Below, one piece after another: positions 48,317-60,077 of a stretch of DNA of 64,000 nucleotides. Within the stretch, counting starts at the first letter, position 1. Every line of letters begins with the position of its first letter. The stretch comes from Serilophus lunatus (lineage: Eukaryota; Chordata; Aves; Passeriformes; Eurylaimidae). Made by a program: the position numbers and the translations under genes. The notes beneath the pieces were generated by a model that had not been told where the DNA came from, ran no database searches, and saw only the letters and a list, made by a program, of their open reading frames with translations. The DNA lies in contig VXBA01003089.1 of assembly GCA_013399895.1 (NCBI GenBank), forward strand, positions 682,001 to 746,000. The letters run 5' to 3'.

Positions 48317-51300
48317 AAGGCAAAAATCATGTTATTGCACTGTAGCAAGAACATATAATTAATAAAACTGTGAAGTAAAATAGTCCCTTGCAGCCCTTGA
48401 ATCAAACAAATTCATCATAAGGATGAAAAATTCTGGAAGAAAATAACACTAAAACTAGTAAGTATTTGAAACGTACTTACAGTTCCTGCTGTTCCTTTGT
48501 TTAATGAATACATTTCAAACACCTGTGGCACACTCAAAGACTGACTTGAGCGACTTCTTTGTGTTGCTTTGTAGTTAATGGCAAACAGGACTTTACCTTA
48601 CCTCCCAAGCTCTATATTACTTCTACTTTAACTAGCTAAATAAATACCTGGTACAGTTTAACAGTGCAGTTTCACATGCTTCTTTTTCTGCAAACATGCT
48701 TCGAGGCTTTCTGTCCTTAGCTGATTTTTCCTGGCCTACACCTCTCTAATTGTTTATACAAACCTTTTTTAAGAGGTGTGGGAAAACAGGCAAAGGAGCA
48801 GGTTCCGATTAAAATATTCTTCTGCTGTTATATACTTTAAAAGTGGCATTTTATCCTTGAGCCAATTCCTGTGTGTCCCTAAAAACAATAATGGCAGCAG
48901 AAGGCAAATGATGGTGCAGGAATGAGGGTTGTAAGCACAGGGAGAAGGAGGTCCTTATTCTGGGATTGTCACTGAAAATCATTAGAGACCATATCTGCAT
49001 AAGCTGTAAAAGACTTGACACCAGAAAGTTAGTTTATAAATAAAAGAAAAAATAGAGAAATTATTAATTCACTGAAAGTACAGTAGGATACAATAAACTC
49101 CCATCAATGCACCTGTTCCCCAATTTCTGGCACATTATAAAATAAGAGAGTAAATATTTCTCCCTATATATTATCTGGTGGGTCGAAGAGATGTGTGAGA
49201 GAACACATGTGGGCAAGTAGGTACTTGTGCAAGTATCTTTTTCCCCTTCTGGTTATGGTGCTTGGCATGGGAACTGAGGGGAAAGCCTGGAAGCAGGCTG
49301 TGGAGGTGGCTACTCACATGCAAGATACTGCTGGATCTGGCCCTGTCAAAAACAACCAGAGAAGGAGACTGCTAGAAACAAGGGCTTGGGTGTGGTTTCC
49401 GTTTAAGATATGTATCTGGATAATTAAACTGAGGAAAATAGATTCATTTGGGGGAATGTAATTATGACAAGTTCTGTCAACTTTGATTCTATCTGTATTA
49501 GATTTTGAGATAGTGTTTTTAAACTTGTAAATTGGCCTAACCCCCTTCGTATCTGTGGTCTGTATAATGCAAACACCCACTCAGAAACACAGAGATCTCG
49601 CTCATGGTAGAATTGGAAATATTTAGACTATAATTATTTTCTGTGGGTTCATATGACAACTTGATGTTGTTTTTATATGAAGGATTCCTAAAGTTTTAAT
49701 TATATGTCATTTATTAAGGTTATATTCATTTCTTTCTAAGTTGTGGAAGAGGTTGATTTAATTGGTTTCCAAGAAGCTGTTCAGTTCATTTGCTACTGTT
49801 ATGAGACATGTATCATCTCCCATTTAATTATTTTTGTTTGAGCACAAAAGTTATTGTCTACTTTCTGTGACAGCTCCTATCCTTCTGTTACAGCTGCATA
49901 TGTGACTGCTGTAACCTTGTCTGGAGGGCACCTTTTTACAGTCAGTAGATTTCTCTTTAAATTTCTGTGTGAGTTGTGTGAACAGGAGTAAGACACAGAA
50001 ATCCAACTTGAACTTTTTGTAAGTGCTATTATTTATTTTAAAAAGCATTTACTCAACAAGTCATAGGTTTGGTTAGATCCCGCAAGAATGTTTATATTAG
50101 AAACACCTCTTCCTTTTGGCTCTCAGCATCCCTGGATGCACTGAGCATCCTTTGGAGGGTGTGTCCCATGCCAGCTGGGGCAGCTGCCATGCCTGCTGGA
50201 GACATGGAAGCAGCAGACTTTCCACAGCTGCTCTTTTCAAAACAGTTGGGTGCTTATGGTCAGCCCAAAGCTTGCTCAGATTTTCTCTACCTGCTACTCG
50301 TACCTCTAAATCTACCAGCTCTGCCCTTTCTGTCCTGTACTTTGCCAATGTGTGCCAGGAGTAATGGACATCTGCAACAACCCAGTTCTTTTTGACACTG
50401 ACCAAGCAAGAGATACTTCCATGAGCTGCTGACCTGGTAGTAACTGAAAGGGGGGTTGGCCCACAGAGCTGGGGCACAGTGAGCAGCTTTGATGGAGTAA
50501 GTGGCTCCTGGATATGTGAACCAGCCTGGAGTGGGATGTGTAGACCACGAAGCTGCAGGTTATTTGTCCTCAGATGTTCTTTTTTATGTCAGGCTAAACT
50601 GTCAGGCAGCCTCATATGGATGATAGGAAAACTATTGGTGGATTCACAAAGTGAAATTTTCTAATTAGGGCTTTCTACAGTTCAGCTGTATTATTTTTGC
50701 TGCCCACCAGCTTTAGGGAGGAATTTTCTAGATGCTTTACATCCTAAGGAGCCCTGCGCTGCTCTAGATATTTCAGCAACATTGTATTATCTTATGTGAA
50801 GGCTATTAGCCCTGTTTAAATTATGCCTGTTTATTGACATGTTAATTTTTTTTCCCCAGAACTATACATGTTTTCAATAATACACTAGATTTTTTCATCT
50901 GTCAGCTGTTTGGACAAAACCTTTTTTTTTTCTTTTTATTTTCCCTAAATTGGAAATTTGCTAAGAGTACATGAGTTCAGAACTGTTACACTGAAGTCCA
51001 ACAGTATTGGATTCAGAGTTGGATGAGTGAAGACAAACTTTATAATTCCTAGATAGAGTGACAAGGTAGAAAGTAGCTGATAAATTGCTGTTTTTCTGTT
51101 CTTTTTAGACACAGAAGACAGAAATAATTATCTCTAAATGTATGGCTATTATTATTAAGCTTTTTAAAAAACAGAATCTCTTCTAAGTTGTAGATGGTAC
51201 CTCTGGTAAGTTATCATTTTATGTGCTTATGTATGTATGAACTGCAGGTGACTATTCAATAAATCCATTTTTCTTGTCATTAATATTAGAAGATTTTCAA

Positions 51301-52064
51301 CTTCCACTTGCATGCTTTATTTATGATCAAGTTCTTGGAATCAGAAATGTGATCTTTAATAAAATCAAAAGTATGTGTCTGATGCAAAGAAGCATTAATC
51401 ATGCAGAAAACAAGCAATACAAATTTATTTCCTTTTGCCATATTGTCACATTGCATTTCTGCAGGTTAATCATGATTTGTAGTAATATGTAAATATATTT
51501 TCAAGAAGTTCTCTCCTTTAATGCACTGTGAGTCCAAACAAGCAAGAATACTTTCAGTTTCCTTGTCTATTCAGAGACCAGGGCAATCCAATGCCCATTT
51601 ACATCTGCTTTCCTTCTAGGCATTTCTATTATCTTGTGTGTTGTGAATTGCAAGCTTATAGATGTGAAGTTTTGGAAAGGATACATTTTAAATATCAGTA
51701 ACACAGAGAAGCGATTCTAATTTTCCACAACTTTACTGAAAGTTGACCTATTCTTTGCAATAATCACCAATGCTCTCTTTATTGCTTGGCAATTATTTGT
51801 ATTGATATTTCACTTATTTACACTATTCCATCATGATTAAAACCCATATCCTACAAAACAGCTTATTTGAAAGTTTGTTAATATTCTGTTTAAGACAACT
51901 TGGGATGTTAATTTAGCAGTAAACTCATTTTAGAGCTTATTCTTTTGGCAGTGATCATTTGTGGAACAATGTTTCCATTGAGTGAACTGCACCATTTTTA
52001 AATCATACAAATTTGAATCACATAGCTGTAACAGAGCTGTGACAGCCAAGAAGATGTGAAAGAA

Positions 52065-52131
52065 AAATTAATTAAAAATTCTTTGAATAGTTGCATTAAT
52101 TTCTACAGGAATTAATTGCGATTATCATTAT
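52065..52131. promoter_or_regulatory. ATTAATT motif cluster
   Basis: AAATTAATTAAAAATT, GCATTAATTT, GAATTAATTGCGATTATCATTA follow each other within 67 bases, giving six or more homeodomain-type cores. This is the densest such cluster noted in the window. Function is inference. Confidence 0.2.
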
Positions 52132-53924
52132 GTTCCTTTTGTTGTCACTATCAACACCTGCCACTAAACAGTTGAATCTCACAGGCCCCCACAAAATGTG
52201 AAGTGATCCACAGAGTCTTCTGTCCTAGGCTCAATTTGGCACTGATATGCACAGCTGAATACTGTTGGCCACCCACGAAGCAAGGAAGTGTAACAAGCTC
52301 AAACATGTCTAGGCAGTGCAGCTCAGCCCTCAAATGCTGACTAGCTGTTACCTAAACAGATGAAAAAAAATGAAAACTGGAGAATGGACTATGTGTCACT
52401 GATGGAGCATTGTCAGGCAGACACAAAGGCTTCCAGTGCTGGATGTGTCTACCAGCCACTGAGTGGGCAAAACAGAGCCATTTCCATCACCTGACCCTCC
52501 TGCTTGTACTGCATCTGCCACACGCATCATAATGCTACCTAGATGTTTGATGGAGCTGCAGGAGTATGGGGCATTCCTGGCACTGGAGACCCTGTGGTGC
52601 TTTGGCACAGGAATGGTTTTAATGTGCTGAGCATGACCAACATCAACATGAAGTGCCTTACTTGAGCACAGGTAAGCCTGAAAACAGGTTCCCTGAGATT
52701 TTCATGCTGGGATGCTGTTAATGTGTGTGGGCAACAGAAGATCTAAGCTTTGAACTTAGATGCCTTCAGTGGCAACTGGATCCCATATCCACCTGTTTCG
52801 CACCTTTAGCACTCTGTGAGTTAGAAGGCTGCTGCAATGTGAAAACCCCTGAAAACAAGATCCTTAATAGTCGTAGATTGGTATAGTACCACTGAGCGTG
52901 CTGAAGCTAACATAATTTATACTGCAAGAGGATTTGGCACTTAGATGGAAAAGAGGCAGCTCATTATGGAGAAGCCATATTCACCCATGTTCTCTCTCTC
53001 TCTGGGAGGCCTTACTCTTGTTGTTTCATGATTTCTTTAGCTGTACTAATGACGATTAAAGGTCACTGCCACTTAAAAGGTTAGTTTTGTAGACTGAATC
53101 TACACAACAGAAACTGGTGTATGAGGCTCCTCTCTGGGCTGGGGACTTCGTGCGTTTGGAAGGTGGGATTTGCAAAGCTGTTCAGTTGGCCAATTTAAAT
53201 ATCTGTGCAATCTAAGGATCTTTTTCTTCTTTTTGTTTTTCTATTCCCCACATTTATTTTATTCATCTCTTCCTTTCTTAGCTAAAGAACTGTTCCTATT
53301 CAGCAGCCTATTCAAGATCCATTCAGGACTGCCACTTAGTGAAATACAGAGCTGCAGACATAGCAGGACAAACAGAACTCTTGGATAACTGATGGTTGAA
53401 AGGCACTATTTGGCAGTACTAATTGTACACAGAGTATCGCCCAACTGCACTGCTCTATTTAATGCCTTGTCATTGCATATATTTTATAACCCTTTGTTAG
53501 CCTTGAAAATTTGCTTAGGCTGATACCCAAAATTCAAAGTTGGTGCCACAATTTTAATTGAACTATGAAAATATTTCAACCTCCTGCTTCCTTTCAATGC
53601 TGGCTGTGGTGAATTCCCTAGAACTAAGAAAACTCCCAGGTGGTCTCCTCAAAATGCCGCTGCCTACTGCTTCAGATTACAGACCAGAAGAATTGCATGA
53701 TTTTATGCAGTAGACATACTCTCAGCAGAAGTACTCTGGTGAAATAACTAGTTTACTTCAGAGAAAATCACATAAACCTTTCCCATCATTTTCCTGTCTT
53801 TTGGTACTAACTTACAATAATAATAGCAAAACAAATTTCAAAAGTGTTGAATAGCAAGTTAGAAGCAGCCCTGTTTTGAGACTGTTTAGATATAAGGGAG
53901 TGAGTTTGTCCATGCCCTGAACAC

Positions 53925-53990
53925 AGGATAGTATTGCTTGCATTTTGCAGATGAGGCCACTGTCACGAGTTTTAAGTCACACTTTGCTTT
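53925..53990 (-). repeat. MIR-like SINE fragment, reverse orientation
   Basis: The phrase GCATTTTGCAGATGAGGCCA followed by CTGTCACGAGTTTTAAGTCACAC mirrors the reverse of the MIR core (cattttacagatgaggaaactgag...gttaagtcac). The match covers about 60 bases and is fair, with a gap between the two parts. If real, it is an ancient amniote copy. Confidence 0.45.
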
Positions 53991-56900
53991 TGACGTCAGT
54001 ATCCATCTTTTGTGGAACATACAGCTGACAGTAAACTTCAGTGTGGATTTGATATATAATACCTTTATTTATGCATTCCTTCTTCAACTAGAACTTAATA
54101 ATTAGAAGATTCCCACCTTCCCAGCAGCTGGCAAGGTGAGCTTAGTGTAGAAAATTTACTCATGTTATTGTACTTCTGAGGCTTTTAGAATTGGAATACA
54201 GTAACTCAAATAAGGCACTTATTAGAGAGGTAGCACAGAGATTCTTATTATACTGATAGAACTACAGTGATATAATCTTACCAGTATAGTAATATGGGTA
54301 AATTTTCTTGTATAAGCAAGCCTCAAGTAAAAGCCTTAACACTATGAAAATTTTAGTTTTGCATTATGAATAGTAGTATATAGATGTTAGAAATATTAGA
54401 AATATTGTGTCTGTTCACAAGGGGCCAGAACAGGATTATATCCTTATATTGTAATAGTGCTTTTTTCTTCTAATCCTAAATGTCTCAAAGGAATGGAGCT
54501 TTCACATTTTCCATAGAGACACTATTACACAGCCCATCGATCTTTCTTCCAGGGAGACACCTTACAGTGTCTCAGATTTTTTTTTCTTTCGTGCAAGTTT
54601 GGTAGCGGTTTTGCTCCCCTGGATAGCTTTATGACAGAGGTGAAAGGACAGGAATTAGATGGAGAGACATCAAAAAACAGTGAAGTCTGAGGAGAGCCCT
54701 AAATTATTTCCCCATTAAAAAAATTACAGGACGACAGACTGAATGTTGCTCTAATCAGCACCTGTTATGATAAACGTAAATTTAAAAGATCTGAATGTCA
54801 AATGGAGCAGAAATTTTACAAAACCAAGAGAAATTTCATCTAGAGATAAGAGTAAAATATTGCTTTGATTGACTTTAGTAGACTGTCACATAATCTGATA
54901 CATCTGCTTTAAAGCTCAAGGAATTTGTGCTGGTTTATAGGCAGTGAGATCTTGCACTGAAACGGAGAAGTGGGAGTTAACTTTAAGAACATACTGGCTT
55001 TTTCCCAAGCAGTGAGTGCTGACAAGTATAAGTGTATTACTAAAATCACATCAGGAACATGATATATTAAATAAAAACATGATCATCTACAACCAAAGTA
55101 GTTTGTATTTTATCTATGACAAAGCATCGGGTTACATCAATCTGTCCAAAAAAATGGGGCACATCAGAAAACAATGTTAAGAAGGCTTTTAAAACACATC
55201 ATTGAGATTACAGCACCTTTAAAAATAAACAGCACTGAATACCAACACAGGTAAAATGTCATTGTGAAGCCCAGATCTGAAATTCAACGACATGCTTTAT
55301 AGCTTTCCAGTGTGTGATAAAATCTGTTCACCAGATGTACTATCTGTCTCCTGTGTAGCATACTTGAGCATCATCTAGGTCTGAGGCCCATTTATTTCAT
55401 GTAAATGCCTTTCCTGTGCACACCTTAGGGCACCCTAATTCTCCATTTTATTTCAGGCACTGTACGGGGTACCATCTGGTAGTGTTAAGCTCATCTCATT
55501 TTATTGCACTATTGCAGTGGCTATATCCAGCCCTATAGCATTCTTTCAGTGAAGAGAGAGTTCGGTTACTACCAGCTATTTATTTTTGCCAGAAACAGTA
55601 TACACATGCAGAGTTCACATGTATATCAGTCTCACCTGAAATGCAGGTCACTGCTTTTCACCCCCTGTGGTTAAAAATAACTAAATAGTGAGTTGCTGAT
55701 TTCAGGTACAGCAGCAGTTCTAGCATGGTGTTCTTTTCTGTTAAGAGCAGGAGATCTTACTCCTCTGACTAATGATGTCTTTTTAATATCTCAGTTTTAT
55801 TATTTCTATTAAAATAAGAACAGAAATTATATCACAACTTAAAAAAGCACCTTACAGGAATAGTTTAGTATTAAAGGTAGCAATATACTTCTCAAATATA
55901 CTTGGTTACAAAGTTCATTTGCTATTTTTAGGTACAGATTTATTTCTATACATCACATTTCTGCTTGTTTATTCTTGTAAGTTACTGCCATTTAAAAAAA
56001 TTGAACGTGAAATTAAGGTTATGGAAAACTTCATCCATTTCTAGGTTTTTCTTCATTGTCTGCCATTTTTAGTCATGGCACTCCTTTTGAGTCTTTCTCA
56101 CATATCTTAATGGCCTGATATTTTTAAACTCCCCATTGTGCCAGCAATTTTGAGCTTTTGGTCATTGCTACTTAGATGCCTAACTACCTCTTGGGCCCAC
56201 AAATAGGGAGTTGGAAGTGTAAGTGCCAATATTTAGTCCCACAGTTTTCATGTGCAAAAAAGGGACTCTGGTTTTTCAAACTCAGAATTCTTCTGGCAAT
56301 TGGTTTGAACACATCAGGTTTGAAAGTGCAGTGCTGTTGTCTGCTGTACAGCCAAATTCTACTTTCCTGTAGACTCGGTTGATTTCATAATGTCTGCATT
56401 CCAGATACTGATCTGCATTAGGCAGATCAGAATTACCCTCACTGTTGCAGCTCTACCGTTATTGGAGAAGAAAAAAACCCCACCTTTGCTAAATCACAAT
56501 GGAAACATGATGTGAAAGACATTTGGCACAAAGTCAGATGCTCTACAACAAAATACACAAGTTTCGGTGTTCCTTAGATGTGTGAAAGAGATGCCATTCT
56601 TGATGTCAATGTCATCATGAATGGAAAAAATGTACTGCTCTTCTCCCTTAGGACTTCTTAAAACTATTTAAATCACATTTTCATTGCATTCCCTAGTGTT
56701 TTCTCCCTAGGCAACATCAGGGCCAGAGTAAGGTTATTTGAATGCAGCATAACACCTTCCCTCCTCCCTCCACCTTTAAGGCTCTGTCTCCTCTTTGGAG
56801 CAGTCGTTGGATAGGATATTATCCTTTGAAGAAATACGTGTAAGTGTCACTTGGGAGCAACAGTTATGTTAGTCAATGCTTCCGGACAGAGCACAGACAG

Positions 56901-59900
56901 TGTAGATTATCCAGCAATCCCAGCAAGGGGTGACATCTGTCCTTTCTCACTCTGGGCAATAGCAAAGGTTCCCATCTATTGAAAGACAGAAATGTCCCTC
57001 TTCTTTCAAGTATTGTTCCAGGCTTTCTGCAAACCCTGGCTTGTGCCATTTCTCTGGTACCACTTAGTTCATGCATCACTCTTCTCAGCTGTGAAAATTA
57101 AGATGAAAGGTTCATGTGACTGAATGCTCCCAGGAGCTGGGCAGTTTTGGTTTTCATCTATCCCCAAACAAGGTAACTGATGAAAGAAATTGGCAAGGGC
57201 AGGGAAGAGGAGAAAGCTTTGAAAGTGTTAATTTTAGATAAATATTTAAATTACTCAGCTGCCATTTCCACTGCTGGAAATTACTCTCTTTCTATAATCT
57301 GCCTTATGACAAGAAGATGACACTGGACTGCTTCAGAAAATAGTTTCAGAAAATAGGCATGTCTCTGGTGAGCAACACAAACAAATCATCATAAAAAATA
57401 ATCACTGCTAAAATGCATTCTCCCCCCAAACCTTTCTCCTGCCTTTCTTATTCTTTGATTACTAGTAGCCACAGCATGGCATTAATAGTCATGTCTGAAA
57501 ATTCCACTTTCCAGAAAAATAAATTATAACATAATGAAACTTAACAGAGGTGCAATTATGTTCTTTTGTGTGAATTCTATGTTTTAAGTTCATTAGCAAT
57601 TACAAATGTGGGTAGATTCATTTGGATTAGCTGTCTGTATTGATGTAAATGACTAGTGAATGGAAATAATAACTATTTCTACCGTACATTGTTGTAGGAA
57701 AAGCTTATTTTTCTGTTTTCAGTCTCAGCTGAAATTGAGAGTACTGGATTGTGACTAGACAAGCTGTGATCCTCAGCAGCCATACAAAGCACCTTTTTCT
57801 GGTGGCTTGTAAATCAGTAGAAGTCTCAAACAAAAAAAGCTTCATATTTATTATCCTGGAGACCTCCATCTCCTTTAGCTTTCAAGCCACTCGTTCAGTT
57901 AAAATATTGGTGGTAATCTTAGTATTTCTTCCCTTCAACCCATCAAACACTCCATCCCAATAATTCCAAATACATTCATCTGCAAAGAGCTAACTGTCTG
58001 AACAAGTCACCATAGGCCTTACAGGTGTCAGAGCTCAGGAATTCTGGTAGATAACTAGGTATTGAGTTTTTCCATATAACAAGAAATGATGCTTTAAGGA
58101 ATGGAAGGGAGCTTTAGAGCTGGCAAGGTGTGATAGACAGATGTGGGTGCAGCAGGGTACCAAACAATATCTGTTGAAGAACTGGAACCTTAAATATAAT
58201 TAGGGCCATTCATTTGGCTTAGGAAACAGAAATCTCATAGATTATTATTGATAAAAATGCAAATTTGATAATTTGAACTAAAAGGGGAAATGTAATGGCA
58301 CACACTCATACCTATAACATTTATTTTCCATTAGCAAAATGTTAATTAACCATTAATCATTTGACAATGTATATGGAGCAGAAACAGCTCAAAAGTAATA
58401 TTGTCTAAATACATAGTACAGTAGCCAAAGTGAAAAATACCATGCTTCTTGTAAGAAGAAAAGTAGAAATCATTGTTTCTCCTCAAAGAAATTGTAGCAT
58501 ACATACAGCCATAGTTACTACACTAGGAGTTATGTCTAGGTAGTCAATCTTTTCTTACAGGTGGCTGCAGCTAAGTGAAAGCAACACTAAAACAGACTTT
58601 TCCATCTCTGAAATCAAACTAGGAGAAAATTCTTGGAATTCATTAGACAGTGGAATTTGAAAACATCACATTCTTGCAAAGGTTCCCTCTGAGCTGGTTT
58701 CCTAGTGCTAGTGACTTCTGTTCTGAGCTAATTTCTGCTCCATTCCCACTGCACATTTTTGCATTCATAGGACCCTGGAGTGCTGTGCAGCCAGACCTGC
58801 CAGTGTTGCCTGTTTATTTCAGTCTCTGGTATGATACTGAAAGTAACATCTCAGCCTGGAAGTATATTAAATGAAGTGTGAATGCAAATTACTAGCAAAC
58901 CATCTTTTGTGTTTTACAGAAGGTTCTTGTTGGATTGTTCCATTTTGCAAGACTTAATTCTGTAGGATGGGCTAGGTGTTTTTCCTATTATAAAAAATGC
59001 CTAATAACCAGTTCCACATTTGAGACAGTGAAGATTAAAATCAACCATTGGGTAGTATATGAGAAGTAACTATTTTTCATAGGCTTTTTACTGTGCATCT
59101 GAGATTACAATTTCATATTATGCAAATGCATTTTACGAAACCATAAGACATAAATGTGTACTATTGTTAATACCCATTTGCAGCCTAGCATGTGAAGCCT
59201 CCAAAAGAGCCATTCTGGTGTCTTCTCTCATTGTGCATTATGAATAATAAACAAAATGTGTTTAGACATATTCTGTATTACAGAACGATAATAGTAAAAA
59301 TTACATCCTTTCATTAATGTATATCAATAGTGTGTATCCTGGTAGCTCAGAAAGACATCTCAATGTGAATGCATGTTAAACAAAGAGAAAAAGTTGTCTA
59401 ATTCACACCAGGAACAGGAGCTGTTCAGGACAGCTCTGATTGTTCTATTTGGAGAGAGGGTTGGTAAACAAAATCTCACCTCACTGCTATTGAAATGCCT
59501 TGCCAAGATGCTAAGCTTTGGACAGCAATGGTTAGGTTGAAGGCCATTCAGATATGGAACCACAACTATATATTATTTCTTCTTAAATTAATAATGAAAA
59601 AGGAAGTAATTTAGAATTTTTCCCACTTCAGTCTGATTTTTGCACTATACATGCAAAAATAAAATTCCTAACAATGTTCCTGAAAAAAAATTTTGTATCA
59701 ACAAACGTACAGGTGTGCTCCCATTTCCACTTATTTCATGGATCTCAGACCTGTTCAGGGTGTCCATGTTCCTTTATGCATTGTGCAACATCACACTGGC
59801 TGATGTTATTCTGCTGTAGTGTATAGAAATGCATCTCCCTTCCTCTTACCTGTTACCATTGCTTCCACAAGGTCACAGCTTGTGAGCCACAAATCTGTGC

Positions 59901-59995
59901 CACTGAAAGTAAACCAGTAGTCATCTAGTGTCATTATTCATGTTTCTGATATCCTGGGATGATATCTGTAGCCCTTTTCCCGCCTGTCAAATTTG
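53991..59995. other. Unique AT-rich noncoding DNA
   Basis: No gene is recognised; frames reach 74 codons only. A compact ATTA cluster (CCATTAGCAAAATGTTAATT and CCATTAATCATT) lies at about 58328-58361, and a similar stretch (GCAATTATG, CATTAGCAATTAC) at about 57550-57605. Both could be conserved noncoding DNA but are not proven. Confidence 0.5.
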
Positions 59996-60077
59996 AAAAA
60001 ACCCCAAACCAAAGCAAAACGAAAACAAAACCCACCAAAAAACCCAATCCAAAAACCCCCCACTGAAACAAACAAAC
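59996..60077. repeat. A/C-rich low-complexity tract
   Basis: About 80 bases almost without G or T, built of A runs and CCC or CCCCCC blocks, ending in CAAACAAACA. It is similar in texture to the 36001 tract. The minus-strand frames across it (65-74 codons, rich in Phe, Gly, Trp and Val) are its low-complexity translation and not membrane proteins. Confidence 0.8.

Larger units (their letters stand above)
45216..53924. other. Unique noncoding DNA with two GC-richer patches
   Basis: No gene is recognised. A (CAAA)4 repeat lies at 48301-48316. GC-richer patches at about 50100-50560 (frames of 108 plus and 126 minus) and 52150-52800 show open frames on both strands without known motifs; the second has no frame over 72 codons. 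An ATTA-rich cluster at 52065-52131 is listed separately. Elsewhere the sequence is AT-rich and featureless to the eye. Confidence 0.5.
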
